DNA of 64,000 nucleotides from Mycobacterium sp. ENV421. Its GTDB lineage: Bacteria; Actinomycetota; Actinomycetes; Mycobacteriales; Mycobacteriaceae. The notes beneath the pieces are model-generated. The model ran no database searches. It was not told where the DNA came from and was given only the letters and a program-made list of their open reading frames with translations. The DNA is taken from assembly GCF_002887815.1 (NCBI RefSeq), contig NZ_PDHO01000026.1, forward strand, positions 1 through 64,000. Direction: 5' to 3'. Shown in pieces: positions 35,089 to 44,381 of this stretch; positions within the stretch are counted from its first letter, which is position 1, and each line of letters begins with the position of its first letter. Made by a program: the position numbers and the translations under genes.

Positions 35089-36666
35089 ATGACCGGCCGG
35101 GTGCTGGCGATCTGGTGCATGGATTGGCCGGCGGTCGCCGCGGCCGCGGCGGCCGGACTGCCGGCGACGGCCCCGGTCGCGGTCACCCTGGCCAACCGGG
35201 TCATCGCCTGCTCGGCCGCCGCCCGCGCCGCCGGGGTGCGTCGCACCTTGCGCCGGCGCGAGGCGCAAGCCCGCTGCCCGCAGCTGCACGTGGTCACCGC
35301 CGACCCGGCCCGCGACGCCCGCTACTTCGAAGGGGTGACGGCGGCGGTCGACGAGGTGGTACCCCGCGCCGAGGTGCTGCGGCCGGGACTGCTGGTGTTG
35401 GGAGTTCGCGGCGCGGCCCGCTACTTCGGCTCCGAACCCGCTGCCGCTGAGCGCTTGGTCGACGCCGTTGCCGCGGCCGGTGCCGAATGTCAGGTGGGGA
35501 TCGCCGATCAGCTTCCGACGGCGGTCTTCGCGGCCCGCGCAGGTAGGGTGCTCGAGCCCGGCGGGGATGCCAGATTCCTCTCGGCGCTGTCCATCCGTCA
35601 GCTGTCCGGCGAGCCCAGCCTGTCCGGTCCCGGCCGGGAGGAACTGGCTGACCTGTTGTGGCGCATGGGTATTCGCAACCTCGGTCAGTTCGCGGAATTG
35701 TCGCGCAGCGATGTCGCTTCCCGGTTCGGGGCCGACGGGGTGGCCGCGCACCGCTTCGCCCGCGGAGAACCGGTACGCGGGCCGTCCGGCCGTGAGCCGG
35801 CTGCCGACCTGGATGCGGTACTGAATTGCGACCCGCCGGTCGACCGGGTTGACGCAGCGGCATTCGCCGGGCGGACGCTGGCCGGCGCTCTGCATCGCAG
35901 CCTGGAGGCGGCCGGTGTGGGATGCACCAGGCTGGCCATCCATGCCGTCACGGCGAATGGCGGTGAGCTGACCCGGGTATGGCGCTGCGCCGAACCGCTG
36001 ACCGAGGATGCCACCGCCGATCGGGTGCGCTGGCAGCTCGACGGCTGGCTCAACAAGCGCAGACCCGACGATCGCCCGAACTCGCCGGTGACGATGCTGC
36101 GGCTGCAGCCGGTGGAAGTTGTTTCCGCGGAAGCGCTTCAGTTGCCGCTGTGGGGCGGCGTTGGAGAAGAGGATCGGCTGCGGGCACGCCGGGCGCTGGT
36201 GCGGGTGCAGGGCTTACTGGGGCAGGAAGCCGTTCAACTCCCGGTGTTGTCCGGTGGCCGTGGTCCCGCCGAGCGCATCACGTTGACCCCGCTCGGTGAC
36301 GAGCTGGTGCCCAGGGCCGCCCCCGACCGGCCGTGGCCCGGCCGGCTCCCTGAGCCCGCGCCGGTGGTGATCCTGGATGATCCGGTGGAATTGCTTGATG
36401 CCCAGGGCAATCCGGTCCGGGTCACCGGCCGCGGGATGTTCACGGCCGAGCCCGCGCGATTGGACGGTGCGGGCCACCACTACCAGGGTGCACTGAGCTG
36501 GTGGGCCGGGCCGTGGTCGGTGGACGAACGGTGGTGGGACAACAGCCACCAGTCCAGGGCCGGCCGCACGGCACGCGCTCAGGTGCTGGTGGACGGCCAA
36601 CCCGGTGTCGCGCTGCTGCTGTGTTACCGGCAGCGCCGGTGGTATCTGGAGGGGGTCTACGAATGA
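35089..36666 (+). CDS. imuB: Y-family polymerase-like mutasome hub ImuB
   Basis: The 525-residue protein has the Y-family fold (RVLAIWCMDWPAVAAAAAAG at the start, VIACSAAARAAGVRRTLRRREA) but the catalytic acidic residues of active Y polymerases are replaced, so it is probably non-catalytic. The beta-clamp-binding motif QLPLWG is at residues 351-356, the same motif that is essential in M. tuberculosis ImuB. ImuB connects ImuA' and DnaE2 to the sliding clamp. It starts one base after imuA' and overlaps convergent iunH by 10 bp. Confidence 0.95.
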   Translation: MTGRVLAIWCMDWPAVAAAAAAGLPATAPVAVTLANRVIACSAAARAAGVRRTLRRREAQARCPQLHVVTADPARDARYFEGVTAAVDEVVPRAEVLRPGLLVLGVRGAARYFGSEPAAAERLVDAVAAAGAECQVGIADQLPTAVFAARAGRVLEPGGDARFLSALSIRQLSGEPSLSGPGREELADLLWRMGIRNLGQFAELSRSDVASRFGADGVAAHRFARGEPVRGPSGREPAADLDAVLNCDPPVDRVDAAAFAGRTLAGALHRSLEAAGVGCTRLAIHAVTANGGELTRVWRCAEPLTEDATADRVRWQLDGWLNKRRPDDRPNSPVTMLRLQPVEVVSAEALQLPLWGGVGEEDRLRARRALVRVQGLLGQEAVQLPVLSGGRGPAERITLTPLGDELVPRAAPDRPWPGRLPEPAPVVILDDPVELLDAQGNPVRVTGRGMFTAEPARLDGAGHHYQGALSWWAGPWSVDERWWDNSHQSRAGRTARAQVLVDGQPGVALLLCYRQRRWYLEGVYE

Positions 36667-37730
36667 GTCAGCCGCCGCGCGAACGGGCCCACCCGCTCGA
36701 TGAACCGGTCGAAGAACGCCTCGGGATCGACCCCGACGCCGACGTGCGCGTTGGGTTCCCTGCCCCACCGCCGGCTCCAGTCCGCGATCGTCATGCCGCG
36801 GGTCAGCGTTCCGGTGAGCTCTACATCCACGGTCGTCGCGCGGGTTTGGATCAGCCCGGGATCGAGTGCCACCGCCGCCGCCAGTGGGTCGTGCAGATGC
36901 GCCAGATAGCCCTCGCCCTGGTCGAAGTGGAACTCGAAATAGAACCGCATCGCATCCTCGAGCGCGCGGATCACGTGGTTCTCGGCCGTCGACCGGGTGC
37001 CCCGCGCGTCAAGCACACTCATCGCGGTGGTGGCGGTGTCCGCCGCGGCGGCAAGGCGGCTCAGGATCTTCGGTGTCAGCGCGATGTTCTCGGTCAGGTT
37101 CAACCCGCACACGATCGGAAGCTGATGCGGGGCAATCGTATCGGCATCCGCGGCCCGCCCCCACGCATCGAACACCTCGGCCGCGGCCTCCGGGTCGACG
37201 CTGATGTTCCACTCGGCAACCGGCGTGGTGTTGCCGCGGTAGTCGAACGACCCGCCCATGATCACCAGCCGGCGCAACAGCGACGGAAGGTTCGGTTCAT
37301 CACGCACCGCCAGTGCGAGGTTTGTCATCGGCCCGGTGACCAGACCGATGAGCTCCCCGGGTAGGGCATGGGCGGCGCGGACCCAGGCTTCGGCCGAGTC
37401 ATAGCTGGTGAGTTCGCGTTGATGCAGGGGCAGTTCGGCATAGCCCAACCCGGCTGGGCCATGAGTGTCCTCGGCGGTGCGCAGCGCGGTGCTCAGCGGT
37501 TGGTCCGCGCCCCGGGACACCGGGATCTCGGGTGCTCCGCACAGCTCGAGTAACCCGAGGTTGTTGCGGCACACCTGATCCACGTCGACATTGCCACCGG
37601 TGGAGGCGATCCCGACGAGGTCGGCATCGGCGCTTGCCAGCAGGTACACCAGTGCCATCGCGTCGTCGACGCCGGTGTCCACATCGGCGAAAACGGGCAG
37701 GGCCGTAGGCTGGTCATCCCCGACGCTCAC
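36657..37730 (-). CDS. iunH: Inosine-uridine preferring nucleoside hydrolase
   Basis: The 357-residue protein has the calcium-binding DVDTGVDDAMAL (residues 16-27) of nucleoside hydrolases, plus NVDVDQVCRNN, the GPMTNLALAV block and NISVDPEAAAEVF. It hydrolyses ribonucleosides to base and ribose, with Ca2+ at the active site, in purine/pyrimidine salvage. The GTG at 37730 has TATCGT 7 nt upstream (minus strand), favouring a leaderless start. Rv3393 counterpart. Confidence 0.93.
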   Translation of the reverse strand: MSVGDDQPTALPVFADVDTGVDDAMALVYLLASADADLVGIASTGGNVDVDQVCRNNLGLLELCGAPEIPVSRGADQPLSTALRTAEDTHGPAGLGYAELPLHQRELTSYDSAEAWVRAAHALPGELIGLVTGPMTNLALAVRDEPNLPSLLRRLVIMGGSFDYRGNTTPVAEWNISVDPEAAAEVFDAWGRAADADTIAPHQLPIVCGLNLTENIALTPKILSRLAAAADTATTAMSVLDARGTRSTAENHVIRALEDAMRFYFEFHFDQGEGYLAHLHDPLAAAVALDPGLIQTRATTVDVELTGTLTRGMTIADWSRRWGREPNAHVGVGVDPEAFFDRFIERVGPFARRLTHS

Positions 37731-37755
37731 CGCGGTAACGATACCTGCCCGGGCA

Positions 37756-40368
37756 TCAACTCAGCGGATCGCGCGTACCGCGTGGTCGGATGATGGCGGC
37801 CAGCCCATCACGATCGGACACACCGAGTTTCAGGCATGCCCGGTACACGTGTCCCTCCACGGTGCGTACCGAAACTGACAGCCGCTTGGCGATTTCGCGG
37901 TTCGACAGCCCGGCCGCAACCAACTCGGCGACCTCGAGTTCACGCGCGGTCACCGGCAGCGGCCGCGCCGCGGCCCGAATCGCGGGGGATGAGGCGCCAC
38001 CGCACAGGGCGACCAAACGCATTGCCCGCGTTACAGATTCGATCTCCCTGCGGCGGTCATGGCGCTGCTTATGGCTCGCGGCCGCCTGCGCGGCGGCGTC
38101 GGCGGCCGACAGCAGCAGTCCGGCGCGTTCGAACTCGACGCTCACCGCGTCCAGCGCGTCGCCGTCGGAGTCCGCCACCGCTGCGGCGTGACGGGCATAC
38201 AGCTGCGGCAGTGGACCATCGACACCCGCCACCAGCGACTGCAGCCGATTCGCGAGCCTGCGGTCGCCGAAACGGGCCGCGTCGTGCAATGCCTCGGCCT
38301 CCACCGCCAGCTGCCCGCTGCGGTGTGCGGCGTCGGCGGCCGCGCGGGCCAGTTCGATGGCGCGCCGCCCCCCGCCCCGGGCCGCGGCGATCCACGCCTT
38401 GGTGACCATCACCTGAGGGTCGAACAGTGCGACCGAGGGGCCGACGTGCTCGGCGGCCTCGGCCAGCACCCGCTCGGCGTCATCGGCGCTGCCCAGGCCG
38501 GCATAGGCGCGGGCCAGCAACAGCCGGCCGGGCAACCGCCACGGCAGCGAGTTCTCCGCGTTGAACGCCGCCATCGCCTGCTCGAGCGTCGGAATCGCGT
38601 CGGCGAACCGACCCCGGTAGGTCGCCACCAAACCGGACATCGTCTTGGCGATCGCCCAGCCGAGAAACTCTCCTGACGAGGAGAACTCGGCGTAGTTCGC
38701 GGCCTGTGTTTCGGCTTTGTCGAGTTCGCCGGTGTGCACCAGCGCCAGCACCTCGCCATATCGGGCGAGCATCCGGATCAGACCATCGGTCGACTTCTGG
38801 GTGTCGAAGCAGCGCGCCATGATCGCGGTGAACTCATCGCCGCGTCCGGCCAGCGGCATCGCCATCCCGGCCGCGAAGGCGGCGGTCTCGACCGCCTGTT
38901 CGGGAGCCACCGGATCGGATAGCACCGCCTCGGCTTTGGCCAGACCTTCGGGCAGCTTGTTCTCGAAGATCGTGAACGCGGCGTCGGCCGCGTCGACCAT
39001 CGGCCGCAGGACCGGATGGGTGACCCGGCTCCGCAGCAACTCCATCACCTCGTAGGCGCGCGCGACCTCACCGAGTGACCAGAACACGATCGAGGCCCGC
39101 GGAACGCCCCACAGCAGCAGCTGACCCTCGTCGAGGTCGTCGGGGTCGAACCGGGCCAAGATCTCGTCGGCCTCGGCCGGCCGGCCCTGCCACATCAGCG
39201 CCCGTGACAGCAGGTGCGCCGGTCGCATCCCACCTTCGCGTTCGAATGCGGTGCGGGCCAACCGTTCTCCCAGCGGTGCGTTGGCCAGCGACACAGCGTC
39301 CTTGGCCGCGGCGACCAACAGCCCGGTGTCGGCGGTCTGGTCGCTGTCCAGATAGAGCTCCGCGAGCCTGATCCGCCCGGCCACCGATGTCGGCTTCCGC
39401 CGGTTGAGCGCGGTGACGATCCGGCCGCGCAGTATCCGCGCCGATGCCGTTCCGATCTGCCGCCGTATGACATCTCCGTAGAGCGGATGGCTGATGCGTG
39501 CGGCCAGCGTCGGGCCGTCCCGGTCGATCCGGATCAGCTGGGCCTTTTCGGCGGCGTCGATCGCCTGCTCCCCGGCCAGTTCCACCAGGGCGTCGAGGTC
39601 CAGCGGCTCGCACAGCGACAGCAGTCGCAGCGCGGTCACCGCATCGGGGTCGGCATGGTCGAAGCGCCTTTCCAACAGGGTCGCGAGACCGGACGACACC
39701 GTCGTCGCCCCGCGCAGCTGCCAGACGCCCTTGACCTCGCTCAGGGTGCCGGCCTCCAGCGCCGCCTCCACCATGTGCCGCAGGAACAGCGGGTTACCGC
39801 CCGACTGTGACCAGATGACGTTGGCGCTGAGCTCCTCCAGGGTGCCGCCGAGCACCGACTCGACCAGGGCGATGCACTCCTCCCGGCTGAACGGCTCCAG
39901 GTCGATACGGTGCAGGTAGCCGTCTTTCCACAGCGTCATCACCGAATCGGGGACGGGTTCCCCGCTGCGGACCGTCGCGACGATCGACCCGGTGCGTTCG
40001 ACGGCGATCTGGTGCAGCAGCGTGGCCGACAGCTGGTCGAGTAGGTGCGCGTCGTCCACACCAATCACCGTTGGACCGTCGGCCAGCAGGGACTGGCGTG
40101 CCGAGACCAGGAGCTCGATCGGATCCCGCGCTTCGGTGGGCGTGACCCACTGCGCGAACGCGCCCAGCGGGATGCTGCTCGACGATGTGGTGCAGGCGGC
40201 CCATCGGGCGCGGCCCGGCAGGGCGGAGGTGACCGACCGGGCCAACGTCGTCTTGCCGACCCCGGCCGCGCCGGTGATCACCACCCCGGAAGCTTCGCTG
40301 TCTGCCAGCGCGGCCCTGATGACCTCGTGCTTGGCCGGCCGCTCCAATAGCTGCCAGCCCGTCCCCAT
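37756..40368 (-). CDS. Large ATP-binding LuxR family regulator (LAL)
   Basis: The 870-residue protein has an N-terminal P-loop ATPase (GAAGVGKTT, residues 33-41; TVIGVDDAHLL Walker B), a long helical TPR-like middle region, and a C-terminal LuxR helix-turn-helix (LPVTARELEVAELVAAGLSNREIAKRLSVSVRTVEGHV, about 805-860). The layout is that of the LAL/MalT-like STAND regulators. It has no clear partner genes. The ATG at 40368 has TAGGCT 6 nt upstream, so its mRNA is probably leaderless. Not in this place in M. tuberculosis. Confidence 0.88.
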   Translation of the reverse strand: MGTGWQLLERPAKHEVIRAALADSEASGVVITGAAGVGKTTLARSVTSALPGRARWAACTTSSSSIPLGAFAQWVTPTEARDPIELLVSARQSLLADGPTVIGVDDAHLLDQLSATLLHQIAVERTGSIVATVRSGEPVPDSVMTLWKDGYLHRIDLEPFSREECIALVESVLGGTLEELSANVIWSQSGGNPLFLRHMVEAALEAGTLSEVKGVWQLRGATTVSSGLATLLERRFDHADPDAVTALRLLSLCEPLDLDALVELAGEQAIDAAEKAQLIRIDRDGPTLAARISHPLYGDVIRRQIGTASARILRGRIVTALNRRKPTSVAGRIRLAELYLDSDQTADTGLLVAAAKDAVSLANAPLGERLARTAFEREGGMRPAHLLSRALMWQGRPAEADEILARFDPDDLDEGQLLLWGVPRASIVFWSLGEVARAYEVMELLRSRVTHPVLRPMVDAADAAFTIFENKLPEGLAKAEAVLSDPVAPEQAVETAAFAAGMAMPLAGRGDEFTAIMARCFDTQKSTDGLIRMLARYGEVLALVHTGELDKAETQAANYAEFSSSGEFLGWAIAKTMSGLVATYRGRFADAIPTLEQAMAAFNAENSLPWRLPGRLLLARAYAGLGSADDAERVLAEAAEHVGPSVALFDPQVMVTKAWIAAARGGGRRAIELARAAADAAHRSGQLAVEAEALHDAARFGDRRLANRLQSLVAGVDGPLPQLYARHAAAVADSDGDALDAVSVEFERAGLLLSAADAAAQAAASHKQRHDRRREIESVTRAMRLVALCGGASSPAIRAAARPLPVTARELEVAELVAAGLSNREIAKRLSVSVRTVEGHVYRACLKLGVSDRDGLAAIIRPRGTRDPLS

Positions 40369-40428
40369 GCGGTCAGCCTAAGTGCCCACCGGGTCCGCCG
40401 TTGGATTGTCGCTATGAACTGACTGAGT

Positions 40429-42246
40429 TCACCAATGCACGCCGGGTACCAGGCGCACGACTTGTTTGACCGGGCGCGGTGCGCGAAGCCGGATCACCGG
40501 CAGGCGCGGACCGTTGGCAGCCGGGCGCCGACCCTCGCCGCGGGCGGCGGGCGAGTCGGGGTAGCCCAGATAAAGCTGGTGCAGGACCCGGCGGGCCAGT
40601 TTCGGGGTGAAATACTGGCCGGCGTCGGCCAGCGTCCCCAGCGGGGTGTCGATCCGGACCGGCTTGTCCACCAGTCCGCGGACCACCATCGCGGCCGCGT
40701 GTTCGGCGCTGATCGGCGGCACCGGGTTCAGCCGGCCCGAGGGCGCGATCATCGGCGTCTTCACCAGCGGCATGTGGATCGTGGTGAAGGTGATGTTGTC
40801 CGACAACGTTTCCGAGGCCACTACATCGGTGAAAGCATCGAGCGCCGCTTTGGTCGGCAGGTACGAGCTGTACTTGGGGTTGCGGGCCTGCACACCGGCG
40901 CTGGACACGTTGACCACGTGGCCGAACCGGCGCGCCTGCCAGTGCGGCAGCAGCGCCAGCACCATTCGCACCGCGCCGAAATAGTTGACCGCCATCACCC
41001 GTTCGTAGTCGTGCAGCCGGTCGGTCGAGGCGGTCACCGATCGGCGGATCGAGCGGCCCGCGTTGTTCACCAGGTAGTCGACGTGGCCGAACCGGCCGAG
41101 TATCTCGGCGATCGTCGTGTTGACCGATTCAGTGTCGGTGACATCGCAGCTGAAGGCGAAAGCCCGCCCGCCGTCGGCGGTGATCTCGTCGACCAACTCG
41201 TGCAGCGCTTCACCGTTGCGCGCCAACGCGAACACGGTGGCACCGCGGGCCGCCACCGCCACGGCAGAGGCGCGGCCGATGCCACTGGACGCGCCGGTGA
41301 TGATCACGTGTCTGCCGGCCAGCGGTGTCCCGGAGTCGGAGCCGGTGCGCTCGGGGTCGAGGCGCTGGGCCCAGTACCGCCACAACACCGGGGCGTAGGC
41401 GGAGAACGCCGGCGGTTCGATCCCGCTGGGGAGCAATGCCTTTCGTGTGGCGTCCGAACCGAACACGGCGGTGGTCTGCAGAGTGTCGATGGCCTCGGGC
41501 GGCACGCCGAGTTGCGTTGCCGCCATGTCCCGCAACACTTTCGCCCGTCCGCGCGCGGCGAGCAGCGGCTGGGCCACCTGGCGGGGCAGGCTGCCGCGCA
41601 ATGGCGGCAGTCCGGCGCCGCGGGCCACGCTCCGGTAGATCTGGCGCAGGCTCACCGACTCGGCGGCGGTCAGGTGGAACGTCTGCCCGTCGCGGCCCTC
41701 GGCATGGATGAGTTCCACCATCGCGGCGGCGACATAGTCGACCGGGACGACGTTGATCCGACCGAGGTCCGGCAGAAGTATCGGCGTGAACGACGGCAGT
41801 GCGGCCAGTCGAGCCAGCGGCCCGAAGAGGTGATACGGCCCGCTGATCCGGTCGGTTTCGCCGGTGCGTGAGTCGCCGACGACCACCCCCGCTCGGTAGA
41901 TGCGGAATGGTGTATTCGAGGACCGTACCCGCTGCTCCGCCTCGAATGCCGCCCTGTGACGGCGGGTGGGCAGCTGCTGGCCGACGTCGAAATCGTCCTC
42001 GGTGAACTCGCCCCGGAAGTCGCCGGCCACCGCGACCGAGGACAGTTGATGCAGCGTCGCGCCGAGTTCGCGGGCGACCGCCACGGCCGACTCAGTCTCG
42101 GCAATCCGGCAGTTGATGACATGGTCGGCTCGCTCCGGCCGGTCGTCGGTCGACGTCCACACCTGTGCGTCATCGTGACTGTCGAGCAGCCGGGCTACGA
42201 CCCGACGTCCGATGAACCCGGTACCGCCGGTAACGACATAGCGCAT
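40429..42246 (-). CDS. acrA1: Two-domain SDR, fatty acyl-CoA reductase-like AcrA1
   Basis: The 605-residue protein has two Rossmann modules. The C-terminal one (about residues 310-560) is a complete classical SDR: VIITGASSGIGRASAVAVA, LVNNAGRS, active Tyr/Lys in YSSYLPTKAAL. The N-terminal one starts with GGTGFIGRR, but the usual YxxxK is replaced (PTRRHRAAFEAE where PYHxTKFEAE is usual), and about 45 residues seem missing between AQVW and ADHVINC. In relatives (Rv3391) this enzyme reduces acyl-CoA, for example in wax ester and lipid synthesis. The C-terminal domain may still be active. Confidence 0.85.
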   Translation of the reverse strand: MRYVVTGGTGFIGRRVVARLLDSHDDAQVWTSTDDRPERADHVINCRIAETESAVAVARELGATLHQLSSVAVAGDFRGEFTEDDFDVGQQLPTRRHRAAFEAEQRVRSSNTPFRIYRAGVVVGDSRTGETDRISGPYHLFGPLARLAALPSFTPILLPDLGRINVVPVDYVAAAMVELIHAEGRDGQTFHLTAAESVSLRQIYRSVARGAGLPPLRGSLPRQVAQPLLAARGRAKVLRDMAATQLGVPPEAIDTLQTTAVFGSDATRKALLPSGIEPPAFSAYAPVLWRYWAQRLDPERTGSDSGTPLAGRHVIITGASSGIGRASAVAVAARGATVFALARNGEALHELVDEITADGGRAFAFSCDVTDTESVNTTIAEILGRFGHVDYLVNNAGRSIRRSVTASTDRLHDYERVMAVNYFGAVRMVLALLPHWQARRFGHVVNVSSAGVQARNPKYSSYLPTKAALDAFTDVVASETLSDNITFTTIHMPLVKTPMIAPSGRLNPVPPISAEHAAAMVVRGLVDKPVRIDTPLGTLADAGQYFTPKLARRVLHQLYLGYPDSPAARGEGRRPAANGPRLPVIRLRAPRPVKQVVRLVPGVHW

Positions 42247-42277
42247 GGGCCATCATTGATCGCCGATCACGCCGCGG

Positions 42278-42685
42278 TCAACAGGCTGAGGACATCCGCT
42301 CCCGGAACCAGTCCGGCCACGGCCGCTTCTCGAACGTCACCGCGTCGACGCAGACGTGGATCATCGTCGCCTCGGCGATCAGCTCCTCACCGCGGCGGAT
42401 GGCGAAGCGGCTGCTCAGCGAGGTCCGGCCGACGGGTTCGAAGCCGACGCCGACCACCAGGTCGTCGTCGAACCGCGCAGGCTGGCGGAACTGCAACTCT
42501 GCCGCGGCCACCACGAAGTCGATGCCCCCGTCGAGCAGAACCTGGTAGTCGCCGAAGATGTCGCGGACGGCCTCGTTGATGGCCATGTCGAACCAGGTCA
42601 GATAGTGGCCGTTGAAAACCCGGCCCTGCATGTCGCATTCGACGTACCGCACGCGCAGCGGCATGCCGAAGCTCATCTGCGTCAT
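42278..42685 (-). CDS. Acyl-CoA thioesterase, 4HBT hotdog family
   Basis: The 135-residue single hotdog protein has RVRYVECDMQGRVFNGHYLTWFDMAINEAVRD, the 4-hydroxybenzoyl-CoA thioesterase motif with the catalytic Asp of the D-x-x-G-x-V/x-N turn. It probably hydrolyses an acyl-CoA; the chain is not known. It sits between lpqD (1-bp gap) and acrA1 (31 bp), so the three form a lipid-related operon. ATG 42685; a second in-frame ATG is at 42676. Confidence 0.85.
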   Translation of the reverse strand: MTQMSFGMPLRVRYVECDMQGRVFNGHYLTWFDMAINEAVRDIFGDYQVLLDGGIDFVVAAAELQFRQPARFDDDLVVGVGFEPVGRTSLSSRFAIRRGEELIAEATMIHVCVDAVTFEKRPWPDWFRERMSSAC

Positions 42686-42686
42686 C

Positions 42687-43394
42687 TCAGAACGAGGTGA
42701 TCCCGTCCCAGTCCACCAGCCTCCAGCCGATCACCGGATTGCCGGTCACCACCACCCGGCCGGTGTTGGGCAGCGGATGATCGGTCGCCAGGCTGTCCTT
42801 GGCGTTACGCGCATTCATTAACGTCCACAACATGATTGAGGCGGCGCTGGAAAACGCGACGGGCTTGTTGTTGCCGCTCTCGTAGATGCGCTGCACCGCC
42901 CCGGTGAACTTGCCGTTGAACTCGGCGCCGCTGACCGAACCGGGGATGCTGAAGTCGGTATCCCCGCGCAGCCAGTCGGCCGGGGCGACCATGTACGTCG
43001 CGGCGGCGTTCTTCACGCTGCGGCCGTCGAACCAGCCGGCCGAGATTTCGTTGAGGCCCGGCAGCACGGTGACCTGCTTGCCCAGGGCCTTGGCCATCGG
43101 CGCCGCGGTCTGCTGGGTGCGCACCATGTCCGAGGCGTAGACACCGTCGTACCCATTGCTCTTCAGCCGGTTGGCCGTTGCGGTCGCCTGCTGCTCGCCG
43201 GCTTCTGTCAGCGACGGTCCTGGCACGGACGTGTCGATCACCCCGGCCGCGTTGGCTTCCGACTCGGCGTGCCGGATGAACGTCAGGGTGATCGTGCGAT
43301 CGTGCGGGGTATCGGAACTGCAGCTGGCGAGGAGGACGGCCGCCAGGAATGCAGCGATCAGCGAGACGAGGGTCCGGGCGCGCGGAAGATGCAT
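42687..43394 (-). CDS. lpqD: Histidine phosphatase-like lipoprotein LpqD
   Basis: The 235-residue product has a signal peptide with lipobox LLASCSS (Cys at about residue 25), then the phosphoglycerate-mutase-like RHG motif LTFIRHAESEANA with the phosphorylated His. The second catalytic His, normally in a V/F-S-H-G turn, is absent: the place reads KPVAFSSAASIML. The protein may have lost phosphatase activity. AGGAG precedes the ATG at 43394. Confidence 0.88.
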   Translation of the reverse strand: MHLPRARTLVSLIAAFLAAVLLASCSSDTPHDRTITLTFIRHAESEANAAGVIDTSVPGPSLTEAGEQQATATANRLKSNGYDGVYASDMVRTQQTAAPMAKALGKQVTVLPGLNEISAGWFDGRSVKNAAATYMVAPADWLRGDTDFSIPGSVSGAEFNGKFTGAVQRIYESGNNKPVAFSSAASIMLWTLMNARNAKDSLATDHPLPNTGRVVVTGNPVIGWRLVDWDGITSF

Positions 43395-43487
43395 GCTCCT
43401 AGCGTGCCTTGTCGAACGCTGTGGTGGGCGCGATTCTGGCCAGTGCGACTATGGAGTTTCTCCATCCACGACCTCAGGAGTGCGGCA

Positions 43488-44357
43488 ATGGCCATCGACC
43501 CCACGGCAATCGGAGCGGTCACCGACCCTCAGCCCTACCAGTGGACCGATCGCGACACGATGCTTTATGCGCTCGGCGTCGGTGCGGGTACCGATGATCT
43601 GGCCTTCACCACCGACAACAGCCACGACATCACCCAGCAGGTCTTGCCGACGTTCGCGGTCATCTGCTGCCCGGCGTTCGGAGCTGCCACCAAGGTCGGG
43701 TCGTTCAACTGGGGCATGCTGCTGCACGGCTCGCAGGAGATCCGCTTGCACGCCCCGCTGCCCGCCTCCGGTCAGCTCTCGGTGGTCTCCGAGGTGGCCG
43801 ACATCCAGGACAAGGGCGAGGGCAAGAACGCCATCATCGTGATGCGGGGCAAGGGCACTGATCCGGCCACCGGCGAGCTGATCGCCGAGACCTTGTCGAC
43901 CGCGGTCATCCGCGGTGAGGGCGGGTTCGGCGGCCAGCCCGGGCAACGTCCACAGGCCCCCGAATTCCCCGACCGCGAACCGGACGCGCGCATCGCGATG
44001 CCGACCCGCGGCGACCAGGCGTTGATCTACCGGCTTTCCGGCGACCGCAATCCGCTGCACAGCGACCCCTGGTTCGCCCGTGAGATGGCCGGCTTCGACA
44101 GGCCGATCCTGCACGGGCTGTGCACGTATGGGTTCGCCGGCCGGGCGCTGCTGGCCGAACTCGCAGGCAACGACGCGGCGAAGCTGACCGCGGTCAGCGC
44201 ACGATTCACCTCGCCGGTCTTCCCGGGAGAGACGCTGACGACCTCGATCTGGCGCACCGAAGCGGGCCGGGCGGTGTATCGCACCGAGGCCGGCGGGCTG
44301 GACGGTTCCAACACGCGAGTCGTACTCGACGACGGCTCAGCCGAATACCGCGACTGA
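43488..44357 (+). CDS. htdY: (3R)-hydroxyacyl-thioester dehydratase HtdY
   Basis: The 289-residue double-hotdog MaoC protein has the catalytic hydratase 2 motif YRLSGDRNPLHSDPWFAREM (about residues 182-201), with the Asp/His pair, and GFDRPILHGLCTYGFAGRAL. It dehydrates (3R)-hydroxyacyl-CoA/ACP in fatty-acid or sterol side-chain metabolism (HtdY, Rv3389c). ATG 43488 follows AGGAG; the frame upstream is open but is lpqD opposite strand. Divergent from lpqD with 93 bp between starts. Confidence 0.93.
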   Translation: MAIDPTAIGAVTDPQPYQWTDRDTMLYALGVGAGTDDLAFTTDNSHDITQQVLPTFAVICCPAFGAATKVGSFNWGMLLHGSQEIRLHAPLPASGQLSVVSEVADIQDKGEGKNAIIVMRGKGTDPATGELIAETLSTAVIRGEGGFGGQPGQRPQAPEFPDREPDARIAMPTRGDQALIYRLSGDRNPLHSDPWFAREMAGFDRPILHGLCTYGFAGRALLAELAGNDAAKLTAVSARFTSPVFPGETLTTSIWRTEAGRAVYRTEAGGLDGSNTRVVLDDGSAEYRD

Positions 44358-44381
44358 TCGCGGCGGCCGTCGCGCCGACGG

